From: Nemophila menziesii
Taxonomy: Eukaryota; Streptophyta; Magnoliopsida; Boraginales; Hydrophyllaceae
Reading direction: 5' to 3'
Length of the DNA: 64,000 nucleotides
NCBI GenBank assembly: GCA_029959085.1
Contig: JARWIR010000016.1
Coordinates: 21,461,499-21,525,498, forward strand
Below, in pieces: positions 34,661 to 45,129 of this stretch; the first letter of the stretch is position 1, and the number at the start of each line of letters is the position of its first letter. Position numbers and translations under genes: made by a program. Below the pieces are notes generated by a model. The model saw only the letters and a list, made by a program, of their open reading frames with translations. It was not told the origin of the DNA and ran no database searches.

Positions 34661-37345
34661 CAAAACTAAAAACAAGGGGAATGAAGTAGATGCAAGAGAA
34701 AATAGAAGCTAGCTAATAGACCCTAAAGCAATGCTAAAGATAAATCTCATATAGCAAACATTGAGAACTAACATACACATACACTAATCATGCAACATCA
34801 AACATAAATAACTTCAATCATAAAATTAACTTTGCAATGCTAGAAGGTTACACTTGTACTTATCTCATTATGATGGCTATAGTTTGTTCCTCGATCTTAC
34901 TCGCTTTGAACGCTCCACTTAGTATACAACCTATTAACTTACCATGCACCTAGGAATCACGAGGACTTTACGGTTTTAGCGTAGGTTTAGGGACGGTGTG
35001 GTATGTATATTTGGTAAATTTGAAGTGAGCTTTTGGCTCTCTCCTCACTTACCATCAACAACTGTCCACGAGCTTGAGTTTACACTCATATAATGTTCTC
35101 ACTCAACCCATTTGACGCGCTAATGTTGCGTCCCCATGTCAACCCAATATAAACTAAGATGATTTTTCAAAATATTCCACTTTGCCGGTTTATTTTATTC
35201 TTTCTTTTTATTTTCTTTTTCATTTCTTTTCTTTTTTTTTTTGTACAAGATACCCATGACCATCATTTTGATGTGAAAGGTCATGTCTCTTTAAAAAAAA
35301 AATTCTTTTTTTTAAATTCCGGCAAAAGGTTACAAATAATAGTATCATCTAAATTTTTGTGCCTCAATACAAACACATATAATCCCTTCCCAATGTATCT
35401 TCCCAAATGTGGACCCTCCACCCCAAACTCAAGCTCGAGACAGGTCTCAGGATCGTGATTCAAGTGCGGGTCATTTGGTCATGCTTAATAATCTAAGGGA
35501 TAACGGGCTTATATCGTGGCTACAAAAGAAAGGCTTAAGGCTCAAAATTGGGCTAAGACGGATAAAATTATAATAAGGGATAGCAAGCTAAAAGGATTCA
35601 AATGGCTAACAAAGAACTGCCCCTATCATTTTCCTAACTACATGGTACGTCTCTAGTTCATATTTAAGTGGGTTCTCTACTAATTTAGATCTCACGTACT
35701 ACAAACCAAACATTTTCCTTAAGTACAAGCTTACTTCTTTTGCATTGTTCATTAATTTTTCCTATTCATTATCTATGTTCGCATGCAATTGTAAGTGCGT
35801 TTTATATTATTCCCTAAGGTCCACTATTTACTATCATAGATTCATCAAAAGTATGCTTAAAAGGGACATTTAAAATCTTCTACAGTCAAACGCAACTCCT
35901 AATTAATTTATTGAAAGCAATTAAAAACAAATAAACACATAAAAACTGGGATGAGGCAACGAACCCCACCCCAAACTCAAAAATTAGTCGTGTCCCCATG
36001 ACTCGAAAAGACTCAAAGCAATAAAATAATCTACACTAATGAGAAAAGGATTGGAAAACATATCTGGATCGACACTAGGCCGATTACGTGTAGTCTCATG
36101 TTAAGGTTTTGAATACTACTTCATCAAGCTTTAAAGATCATTTAATTGTTGCATCCATCTTGACTAAAGTGTTCTTCATTACCTCGAACTCTTTTGCCAT
36201 ATGTCCCAAATCTTAATCATTTCCTATCTCTCTAAATCATCATCTCTTCTACGAAAATCTTTCCTCAACACCCAACTTTCTATCTCCATCATGTTCTTCG
36301 TACCTTTTCCAACCTTCATGGTAATCTTTGATGACCCCAAACTCAATTTTTTTTCACCTACTTAAAGATTACTTGCAAAATATATAATATTAATATGCTC
36401 AAACAATTCACAATTCCTCCGCTAAATAACTAAAATAAATCTTAATTCCCAACTGGTAATAGAAAGAAAAGAAGAGTTCTAACTATTGTACCGGATTGGC
36501 CTTGGAAATTATGATGACTTGATACCTTGCACTTGCACTTGCAATCTCCAACCTTCAAAGTATTAAAGCTATTGATGAAATTTGTGTTGCTTGATATTGT
36601 TGAAAGTGGCACAGTAGTGGAATTGGTGATTTATTTGAGATGGGTATTTAATATCTATGGTGTTGGAAAGGTTTAAAGGATATAATTTAAGGTTTGGTGA
36701 AGAAATTTTTGGATTAAAACTTGAATTTCTTGGTGTTTTTGGAAAAATTTGTGATTGATTAAGTGTTTGGATGATGTTTAGAGCGATGGATTGGTGATAT
36801 TTTGGCGTTTTGATGATGAAATTTGAGTGTTTTTGGAGCTTTGGTTCGTCATCAATGGTGTTAAGTGGAGACGCAACCACGAGACGCAACTAATGGCGGG
36901 CCTCAAAACGCTGGGTCAGAAACTTTTAGCTGTTCATACGAAATTTTTGACTTCACCATTGGATAGAGCTCGAAAAGTTATGCGGTTTAGGCTCAAGAAA
37001 AAGTTAATTCCGACCTCCGAGCGTCAAGTTATGATCTTCCGAAGTTTTGATACCTGGGGTACAGCACCAAAAACGGGTCCCCGGTTTCTACAAACCGGGT
37101 ACCCGGTTTCTACTGTATTGGAACCCAAAATTTTCATTCTTTTTAGTTCTAACTACCCCAAACTGGTGACCTTCACTCCTGTAATCATCAAAAACAACTA
37201 CCTTCCTCATTTCTTACAAATAAACACTAAATCAATAACCATTAATCTAATTTATACCAAGAATTTAAAGACATGAAAGCAATTAACTAGTATACACTTG
37301 AAATGGCTTTTGTTTAACGTCGTTAAGCTCGACGAGTTACCTCCA
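34661..37345 (-). mobile_element. long non-coding internal part of the complete element
   Basis: In minus-strand order it runs as follows. 37,100-36,900 contains GGGTACCC/GGGTCCCC motifs (37,075 and 37,097). 36,890-36,560 is the family's conserved segment (inverse of 18,205-18,570). 36,300-36,010 retains only the C-terminal coiled-coil remnant of the 'plant transposon protein' gene, including a Lys-Glu-Phe-Glu-Val-Met-Lys stretch. The GAGTC hairpin is at 35,986-36,003. The standard 3' region follows to the polypurine tract. Open stretches on either strand here carry no recognised domain. Confidence 0.6.
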
Positions 37346-38587
37346 TTATCCCTTGAGTATGTAGCCTCCCCAGTAGTGGGTGAGGCTATGAACATCTACA
37401 ATTCGAAGCCTATGACCTTCCAAAGGTCGTATCTCTATCAGTTTTGCCGTCACCACTCGAGTAACAACAAATGGTCCCATCCACGCATTCTTGAAACCTC
37501 GTGGCCTATTCTCTTGTTTCGAGGCCTTCCAAGCAACCTTGGTTCCAACCCCAAACTCAACTTTAGCTCTCATCTTCACGGGTTCATGGTGGTGGTCCTT
37601 CTCTTTAACTTCTTTAGACATTTCTGGAACAATGGGGAACCCAAGTGGCACCTCCTCAAGCTTTTTGCCCAAAACAAATGATGTTTCAGACTTATCTTCA
37701 ATCACTAGGGCCACTTGTTCTTCTTCAATCTCTACATTCGCATCCTCATACGTTTCCGAGATAGCATCTGTGAGTACTTGTTGCGGTGTGAGTCCCTTTT
37801 CAAAAATCTCAAGCATTTGAGCGTTGATTCTAGCTTCGCTAATCGCTTCTACAAATTCTTTATTTACTATATCATCCTCTAACATGTCTATCTTTATCGG
37901 ATTTGGAGGTGATAAAAGAGGAGTATTAGGTGGAGAATCCATCCTAATCTCTTCTATTTCTTCTGTCTCTTTTTCAACCAAGGACTCAACATTTGATTCC
38001 TCTAAAACCAGCTTGGTAGGTTCTTCAATAGCCGAAATATCATCTTTACAAGATTCAAACTCATCATCAACTTGCTTATCAATAGTTACCTCATCTATGC
38101 TCAGCGTGATTGGTTCTTCTCTCATTGATATCTCTAGTTCACTAATTGCAACTTGTGGCGATTCCAATTCATCCTCTTCTTGAATACTAAACTCTTCAAA
38201 TACATCGAACCAAACATTGCTATCAATTTCAATGGCCTCATCATCAATTGTTGTACCTTGGCCAAGTTGCATAGATAGTGCTTGTTGTAGCCTCTCAATT
38301 GTCTCTGTGAGTTGCATAAATCTTTGCTCCATAATTTGATGTTTTTGTTGCATGTCTTGCACTAATGATGTGGTAGCATTGATTATTGCCTCATCATTTT
38401 TCATATTAACCATTGAAGTGTTGATAAAACAATTGAGTGGTTCTTCCAACTTCTTGAGCCTTTCCTCGTGATCTCTAAAGCTCCCTCGTGTCAAATTCTG
38501 AAAAGTATATATTCTATCAAAGGAGTCTTGCAGTTGATCCAACCAGGATTGTGGTGGAATTTGAACTTGATAACGAAAATTCTCCAT
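37346..38587 (-). CDS. 413-residue ORF: coiled-coil/acidic protein ending in an integrase-C-terminus-like module
   Basis: I start it at the ATG at 38,587, 94 bp after the primer site; the frame is open slightly further up but without an ATG. Residues ~15-115 are helical with heptad-like Leu/Gln spacing. Residues ~120-330 are strongly acidic (Glu/Asp with Ile/Ser), including short PNTPLLSPPNP. The last ~80 residues hold a GTKVAWKASKQENRPRGF segment followed by Trp-Met-Gly-Pro-Phe-Val-Val and ending near His-Tyr-Trp-Gly. That spacing resembles the SH3-like C-terminal domain of gypsy integrases (W-x-GPF-x-V). No catalytic domain is present. Its likely role is structural (Gag-like) or chromatin/target binding; that is inference. 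A broken relative of the tail is at 15,835-15,996. Confidence 0.65.
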   Translation of the reverse strand: MENFRYQVQIPPQSWLDQLQDSFDRIYTFQNLTRGSFRDHEERLKKLEEPLNCFINTSMVNMKNDEAIINATTSLVQDMQQKHQIMEQRFMQLTETIERLQQALSMQLGQGTTIDDEAIEIDSNVWFDVFEEFSIQEEDELESPQVAISELEISMREEPITLSIDEVTIDKQVDDEFESCKDDISAIEEPTKLVLEESNVESLVEKETEEIEEIRMDSPPNTPLLSPPNPIKIDMLEDDIVNKEFVEAISEARINAQMLEIFEKGLTPQQVLTDAISETYEDANVEIEEEQVALVIEDKSETSFVLGKKLEEVPLGFPIVPEMSKEVKEKDHHHEPVKMRAKVEFGVGTKVAWKASKQENRPRGFKNAWMGPFVVTRVVTAKLIEIRPLEGHRLRIVDVHSLTHYWGGYILKG

Positions 38588-38680
38588 ACCTAAAGAAAAA
38601 CCTGAAAAGATACTAAAACAAACCAAGCGTAAAATAAATGCAATTAAACACTAAAAGATAAACACCGGGGTCACACGCTA

Positions 38681-38701
38681 CCGTCCCCGGCAGCGGCGCC
38701 A
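38681..38701 (-). promoter_or_regulatory. primer-binding site
   Basis: The minus strand reads TGGCGCCGCTGCCGGGGA plus three bases, 6 nt inside the 5' LTR. This is close to the tRNA-Asp-type site used by Athila/Tat gypsy elements (established for that group). The tRNA used here is inferred. Confidence 0.8.
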
Positions 38702-38707
38702 AAAACT

Positions 38708-40300
38708 TGGTGGTCCTTTATGTGTTCTAAAAATAAATGCAATAAGTAAAGAGAACCACAACCGCAAGTGTACGGTTGTCCCAAGTAATAATAGTGATAA
38801 AACAGATTTGTTCCAAGAACGGGATGGTTGACTACAATGCTTATCAAGTAATGATTGGTTGCACGTATGAAAGAAAATAAAAGTAATATGATTGATTGTT
38901 TGTTTTGTATTAATCCTAAGTATGAAAGACTAATGCGAAAATGTAAATAATTAACTAAGACAAGTAAATGAAAGTAAGACGCAAGTATGAGCATGCAGTA
39001 CTTGAGAGACGCAAGAGCTTTCCTAACTATCATTCATTTCATACATTGTTCCAGGGGCAAATAGGTAAATTTGTATTGGTCGGGATTCTATATTCTCCTT
39101 ACCCCCGTCAGGGTGGACTAAGGAGCAACTCTCAAGTGCTACAAACCCCGTCAGGGTGATTATAGTCCACTCTCAAGTGTTTAAGTTTAAATTACCCAAT
39201 AGGCCATAGGTTTAATTAAGCTCGTCAGAGTCAAATAATTTCTAACCTACATTCGTTAACTAGTTCGGTACCTAAACCCCCCGTCAAGGTGATCCAATCG
39301 CCACTAATTGGAATAGCTTAGATACTAAGTCCTATTATTAATGGATCAGGTCAATAATAGTAATTAAGCACAAATTAAAGAAAAATACGAATTACCCAAT
39401 TTGATTTAAATAATAATTATCCCAAATTCAAATGTATAAAACGAAATCAAATTGGGATTAACCCATTATGCGTTCTCAAGCACTAATTAAGTTTAGCTCA
39501 TAATAATTGAAAAGACAAAAACTAAAGAAACAAATAAGTTCATCATGTTTTACAGAAATAAAATACAGAGAAACCTAATTTTGGAGTTGAATTGGCTGAG
39601 AATCGGAGATATAGACAGTCTCTGGCTCTTGCTTCTTCTTTTCCTTGTTTCTGCTTCTTCTCTGGACGCTCTCTTCTAAGGATGTTTTTTAATTTGAAGA
39701 ATAAATTGAGAGGTGAGAAATAATGAGGTCAAAAGCTCCTTTTATAAGCTTAAAAACGGATTAGGGCTTGGACTTAAGAATAAATCAATAATTAAATGTC
39801 CAAGACCAATTTCTAAGCCCAAAATCCCGTAACTGCTGATACACCTTCACTAAAACGGCTTTTCCCGCTTCGTTACAACTCCGATTGACCTGAAATCAGT
39901 TGCTAAATTTCCGTAACTCGATAAGGAATGTTTTCTCTTCAAAGGTCAGCGGCTAAATCATCTCTTAAGCACCTTGAAATCAGCAATCTTTGGCCTGGAA
40001 AACAGATTTGCAGCTCTAAAATCGAATCTTTCGGGATTTATCTTCAAGCTTTGACTTCATTACACGATCTTTGACTTTAATCTTTTATTCCTCTCCTAGC
40101 TAGTATTCAAAACCTACAAGTATTTTCACTAAAAACAACCCATATTACGCGCAAAAGCTTAATAAATCAAAAATACTAAAATCTAAAGAGGAAAATTGAA
40201 TTATTGCATATTAGCACCAAAAGTCTATCTAAACAATCAAATAAACACAAAAAATGATGTCTCCCAAAGGTATAAAATTAGAACATTTAGGGAGACATCA
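38708..40300 (-). repeat. 5' LTR of the complete element
   Basis: The LTR is 1,593 bp, the near-identical partner of 33,033-34,624, followed on the + side by CAATC. Transcription would start in this LTR on the minus strand; I cannot place a TATA box confidently. Confidence 0.9.
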
Positions 40301-40305
40301 CAATC

Positions 40306-40450
40306 CCATATAGAAACTCCAAACGATCCCAAATTTCTTTTGCAGAATTACAGTCTAGCATTTTTGAGAAAATTCTCTCTCTCAAGAGCACTCGTACTAC
40401 TCTTGTCTTAAGACCATCTATCGAAGTTATCTCATTGTTATACTCTATAT
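40306..40450 (-). pseudogene. copia gag fragment, upstream half
   Basis: Directly beyond the CAATC copy the minus strand reads the conserved copia Gag (UBN2-type) motif Asn-Ser-Ala-Lys-Glu-Ile-Trp-Asp-Arg-Leu-Glu-Phe-Leu-Tyr, preceded by a Leu-Leu-Arg-Glu segment. It is the other half of the gag at 32,344-33,027. It loses recognisable coding upstream of about 40,450. The ~120 bp to 40,570 are unassigned and carry no 5' LTR. Confidence 0.65.
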
Positions 40451-40574
40451 TTACATATGACGTGTCAAAAAACAGTTACTCTATAAATATGTCGCATCAA
40501 CATTACATATTCTATTTTAGTTAATATTCAGAGTTATTTTTTGATTTTTTTATATTAATGATTAAAATAATATA

Positions 40575-41470
40575 TATATAATACCGACAAAAACTAAGAT
40601 TTTTCTTTAGAAAGCTTGTAACAGCGCCATCCCTACTAATGAAACCTTATATAAGGGAAAATGTTCAGACACAAAGGAATGTAAATAGTGCCATCAGAAT
40701 ACAGAGTCGGTCCAACACTTACTTCTTAGTTTCAGAGTCTGTACGGTGATTTGGGCGGGATCCGAACTCCAAATCAAAGTCCAAGACAATCCAAATTTGG
40801 ATCTAAGAGAATGGTTTATGAGCATAATCAAATTATACACAGAAGGAGGCTGGGATACTAGAATAGTGTCGACGATGCTTTGATTACTAATTTGGAATCT
40901 CTAGAAAGCCAAGATGAAAGGAATTTATGAGAACAAGAGCATCTAGGTGGATGCAGTGATAAGAACTGCTAATAGCACGATGAGCGAACCTTTGGGAAAT
41001 AATTGGATAATCCTATATACAAACGTCCGGCTAAACAACGCTAGGAATCAAGTTGAGGATCACACATGGGATATGGATTAGGACATTGTGTTCCTATGCG
41101 ATGCCCATTTCAATAAAGTGTATGAGCCAAGGGGTTGGGCATTGTCCAGATACATAAGAGTTTGGGTCAAAAAATAAACTTGAAGTTTGAAGAAAGCAAC
41201 TCATGTTGATCATGCCATCGAATGAGAAGGGGAACCAATCCTGGAAACTACGAAGCTCTGCGGGGATTATCCTAACCTGGAGAAGACTATCTTTTCTGAT
41301 AATACTGAAGTCATTCAAGTTACCAGGAAACTGTCATCAGCTAGCTGAAGAATCCACCCGATGCTTAAGGAATTTGAGGAATTAGCGTTCTCCTATGAGT
41401 TGATTTCCTTCAAACACATCCTCATGCAACATAACGAGTTTGCAGACAACAAGGCTGAGAAAATGAGAAC
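40575..41470 (+). pseudogene. LINE ORF2 fragment (zinc knuckle and RNase H), right part
   Basis: This continues the LINE broken at 28,519. + strand readings in shifting frames give Pro-Thr-Lys-Thr-Lys-Ile-Phe-Leu with an in-frame stop replacing the usual Trp, then NSAIPTNETLYKGKC, His-Leu-Leu-Leu-Ser-Phe, a Trp-Asn-Leu-Trp-Lys-Ala segment near 40,900, an RNase H start (Phe-Leu-Cys-Asp-Ala) near 41,090, and the RNase H end (Asn-Glu-Phe-Ala-Asp-Asn-Lys-Ala) near 41,440. Each has a counterpart in the LINE at 57,286-58,300. Many stops; not functional. Confidence 0.65.
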
Positions 41471-42170
41471 AAAAAAAACCAAACCAAACCATAAAACTAG
41501 AAAAAAAAACCAAAATAATTAATAACCGAAAAATCAAATGGTTCGATTTTTAAGATTTTAAAATCCAAATTTTTTTGGCTCGGTTCTGTTTACTACAAAA
41601 ACTGAACCAAAAAACCGAACCGACTAAGGAAAAAAATAGTGAATGTGAGAACATTTTATAAGAATTATGTGGGGGAAACTTTTGGTGAGAGTTTATCATT
41701 TACGTGAGTTTTAGTATTCCGCGGTGTTACTGGTGACAATTTTTTATATACAACTTAACATTAGTATCCATTACTTGATTATGAAGTAGGAAGTAATAAG
41801 TTTTACTTTATAAATTTATCTAGTATTGTAAATTAAAATACTTGTCGTTATGTCATACATTTTTATTTAATTAATATATTTATAGCCACATGTATACATG
41901 TAATAGTAGTATAACTGTATTAGAATATTAATCGCTATTGAACAATGAATTTCAAGAAATGGGTTAAAAAATATTATTGGCCAAACATTCGAATTTGAAG
42001 CGAACCAAAATCGAACCGAAACGAGCCAATTTGAAACAAAAAACCGAATGTGGAACCAAATGCGAACCGTACGGTTTGGTTATTCAATTATAGAAAAACA
42101 AAATGTTCGGTTTGGTTCCGATTTTGGCCAAAAACTAAACGAAGCAAACTAGTAAACAAAAACCGCTAGA
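41471..42170. mobile_element. hAT-like non-autonomous element remnant (CGGTT/AACCG-rich)
   Basis: Dense AACCGAACCG and CGGTTYGGTT-type motifs lie in both orientations at the two ends (41,490-41,640 and 41,990-42,170), with an AT-rich middle. This layout is typical of subterminal repeats in plant hAT-superfamily elements. I could not find clean terminal inverted repeats or a target duplication. Confidence 0.4.
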
Positions 42171-42939
42171 CAGGAGACCATGCCAGACTCTCGGATTCCT
42201 ATTACAAATTTACTTAAAAGTTTTAACAAAACCGATATCGGTCATCAACTCTACGCTGGGAGTTTACCGCACCGACCAAAAATAAAATTAATAAGTATAA
42301 TATATTTAATATTATAAATATAATTATTTATTTATATCTTATTTTTAGAAAATGACATTTAGTTATTACCTTTTACAAAAATATTAATATATTTTACAAT
42401 TTTTTTTCAGTTAAAATTCAAATAAAATAATAAAGATTCAAGAAGCATTAAAAAAATTATAAATGAAACTTGTGACTCTTCATATTCTGTTGACAAAAAA
42501 AAAAAAAAAAACCTCTTTATATTCGCATTCGAACATACCACCAAACCGTGTAAACAGAAGAATCATCCTGTAAACTCATTCTCAAAGCTTTTATATATAT
42601 TTCGTACATACCACCAAATATCATATCTTCACACTCAGCAAAAGAAATATCTTCACTCACCTTCCCACCAAGCCACTCTCCTTCCTGAACAAGAAAACTG
42701 CCGCCACTCCGGGACCATTTTTCCACCATCATCAACCCGGCTTAGTACGCCATCAACAATTGATTAAGGTAAAAAAACTATCTCTGGTTTCAGTGTAATT
42801 TTATTATTTTTGTATACAAAATCCTACAATGGCCATCTTATGACCGTATGAGAAGTGATTTTCTGAGAATAGCGTATATGGGGAGGGGGATGCCGTGTGA
42901 GTTTTGTGGGTACCATGATTTGCTGTGACGGTTTGGAGT
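42171..42939. other. AT-rich DNA with a small unrecognised ORF
   Basis: A poly-A run of about 18 lies near 42,494-42,512. A 72-codon minus-strand ORF (42,517-42,735) has no recognised motif. On the + strand the same stretch looks like a UTR, C/A-rich and followed by an AAG|GTAAAA donor-like site at about 42,768. I make no functional claim. Confidence 0.25.
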
Positions 42940-43960
42940 GAGCAAATTAGTGAGCATTTTTTGAATTGTTTTGCAGTAAATATTCATTTGGGGCTTCGTA
43001 CGTCTCAAACACACAAAATCTTCGTCATCTTCTTCTTCAACTGATTTAACCTCATTCGGAAGCTTTCAAGGTTTGATTTTTGTGCTACACAGTTTTAGAT
43101 CTGTCTTTTGACTTTGCATCTACTTCTCTTCTTTTAGGTTATCAAGGGTTCGCTTGCTGACCAAAATATAAAAAAGTGTTCTTTAGTGATCAAGTGACTT
43201 TACATCTCTCACGAGTTCTCGACTCTTGTTCTTTGTCAAGAAATAAATTGTTTAGGGTGCCGTACAATATGTACTTTATATCACAAAAGATATTACACTT
43301 TCTGCTTTAATTTACTCATCGATACAATATCTGATCATTGTCTCTATACATGGTACAGATATTAATCAGTTTATTCAAGCTTAGGGCTTCACTGGAACCC
43401 ATCTGAGTCAGTAAAAAGGCCGTTCTCAATTCTTCATACCCAGCTGAAACTCCAGAAAAGGACGAAGCAGGTCTAAGAAAGGTAAAGATTTTAACTTTGT
43501 TTTTAAATGTTTTTAAAAGTTTTCTTCACTTATTAGATCAGTGAATTTACACCCCATTTCTTGGGGTTCGAAACAAAACTACCAAAAAATATAAGTAACA
43601 ACTTCTCTCACTCTTTAGAGTGCTCATATACCTCTTGTTCTTGGGCAACATATAAATTGGTCAAGCTGCCTACAATATGTACTCTAAATCACAGCTATTA
43701 CACTTTCTGCATTTGGAAAAAAAAATAATAATAATTACACTTTCTGCATTTGGAAAAACAAAAAATAATTACTCTTTTTAATTTAGCCCTCTTCTTTAGT
43801 TAAAGGTCAAAAGATAATGTGATCACAGCTATTACTTTCTGCATTTGGAACAAAAAGTTAATTAATTTAGTGAGCATTTTTGAATTGTTTTGCAGTATAT
43901 TTTCATTTGGCGCTTCGTCTCAGTGATCAAGGTCTTCTCTTTTGGACAATCTCAGTAACT
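42940..43960 (+). repeat. duplicated block with splice-like signals
   Basis: TTTGAATTGTTTTGCAGT followed by a CATTTGGNGCTTCGT string occurs at about 42,960 and again at 43,880. The segment with TACAATATGTACT and TTACACTTTCTGC occurs at about 43,265-43,305 and 43,670-43,710, and TTACACTTTCTGCATTTGG itself repeats at 43,735. AAG|GT donor-like sites sit between the copies. It could be duplicated 5'-UTR exons of a lost host gene or an unknown repeat. Confidence 0.4.
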
Positions 43961-44039
43961 AAGGTCAGATCCAGTGAAATTTAAGCCTGATTTCCGTAGA
44001 ATTTAAAACTACACTACCTCTCTAAGGAATTCCGAACAT

Positions 44040-44290
44040 GTACTTTAAATTAGGGCTGACCAAAAATAATTCAACCCAAGTTTGGGTTTTAACCCGGTAG
44101 AAACCGACCCAGAAAAAACTTAATATAAATAAAATTAGATTTTTCGATCGGGCCACATTAGGAGAAGCCCAACCTGAAAAAATATGGCTAGGGTTGATAT
44201 TATGGTCCAAATATTCGAATTTAACCCGGACAACCCGTTTATATATATAAGGAATACTTAATAAAAAAATATATTTATGTGGGTTGAATA
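44040..44290. mobile_element. hAT-like MITE fragment
   Basis: TTAGGGCTGACCAAAA near 44,046 resembles plant hAT termini, and AACCCAAGTTTGGGTTTT plus AACCCGG repeats follow, typical of subterminal repeats. The opposite terminus is not found. The minus-strand ORF across it (44,022-44,453) is probably fortuitous. Confidence 0.35.
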
Positions 44291-45121
44291 GAGTTTTGCT
44301 TAATTTTTTCGCACAAATAAGCAATAATGTCCAATCGCACATCACGCATGGCTCATTCCTTAACATTTTTCTTATTCCATCTTTAGAAAGCTTTTTCAAA
44401 GATTTATCTATAAATACAAAGTTTTCCTCTTTCTCAATATTGTGTTTAGACATATTCCTTTCCTTTTTAGCCCTTGTATTAGTGTATTAGGTTAATAGTG
44501 GTTGGTGACTTAGTTTGTATTTTGATCTTTGAGTTAATAATATTTATTATTTTACTTTTGAAATTTATTTTATTTCTTTTTCAGATGAGAGTTAATAATT
44601 ATTATTATTATTTGATCCTTAAATTTTTTTTATTTTTTTTATTTTTTTTATTTTTGACCTCTATTGGTTGAATTAAGTTTTATTATACTTGACTTTTTAT
44701 TAGGTTGACATTATAAGTTTAACTCAGGACATACCTAATTTTACTCTGTGTTTTGTTAACAAAATATAAATAGGATTAAAATATTTTACTCCATGTTGAC
44801 GTTATCTGATTGGGTAACAAAATATAAATAGGATTAAAATCCTTACAAATGAACCTGGTTTATGTATTATCCATGTTAAAAATTACTCCAAGTTAATCTG
44901 ATGTATACTCTACCTTATTCTAACTTACACTTTGATATAGTAGACTCGGTTCATGTATTATCCTTACGGCCTTAGTAGGATGTACACGCCATGCTTTGAT
45001 ATCGTCTGAGGCAAGACTTTTTGCTTTTGTAATAATGCTTTCTTCATTTGAAAACAAGGAATTGTTAATCATAATTGTAAAAATGAAAAGGTTCGTCATA
45101 ATGTTTTGGATGCAAAATTCA
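44291..45121. other. AT-rich spacer with a short direct repeat
   Basis: No gene is visible. Low-complexity T/AT runs fill 44,590-44,660. AACAAAATATAAATAGGATT occurs twice, near 44,760 and 44,817. The spacer ends at the duplication flanking the next LINE. Confidence 0.5.
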
Positions 45122-45129
45122 CATTGATT
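45122..45129. repeat. probable LINE target-site duplication, left copy
   Basis: CATTGATT here and at 50,307-50,314 bracket the LINE. On this side it runs into T8 (45,128-45,135), the complement of a poly-A tail. Eight bases is within the usual LINE range but short enough for some doubt. Confidence 0.5.

Larger units (their letters stand above)
33033..40300 (-). mobile_element. complete non-autonomous gypsy-like LTR retrotransposon
   Basis: The element is 7,268 bp with LTRs at 33,033-34,624 and 38,708-40,300, a CAATC target duplication, a primer site at 38,681-38,701 and a hairpin plus purine tract at 34,625-34,660. The LTRs differ only at scattered positions by eye, so insertion was recent. 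The only long ORF is 37,346-38,587; RT, RNase H, protease and integrase core are missing. Mobilisation must have been in trans. It split the gag of a Sirevirus-like element. Confidence 0.9.

Noticed and set aside
37298..38183. + strand ORFs of 109-127 codons opposite the 413-residue ORF
   Set aside because: They are antisense shadows, Ser-rich because they oppose an acidic coding strand.
44022..44453. 143-codon minus-strand ORF
   Set aside because: It crosses hAT-like subterminal repeats, has no motif and is biased by AT-rich composition.
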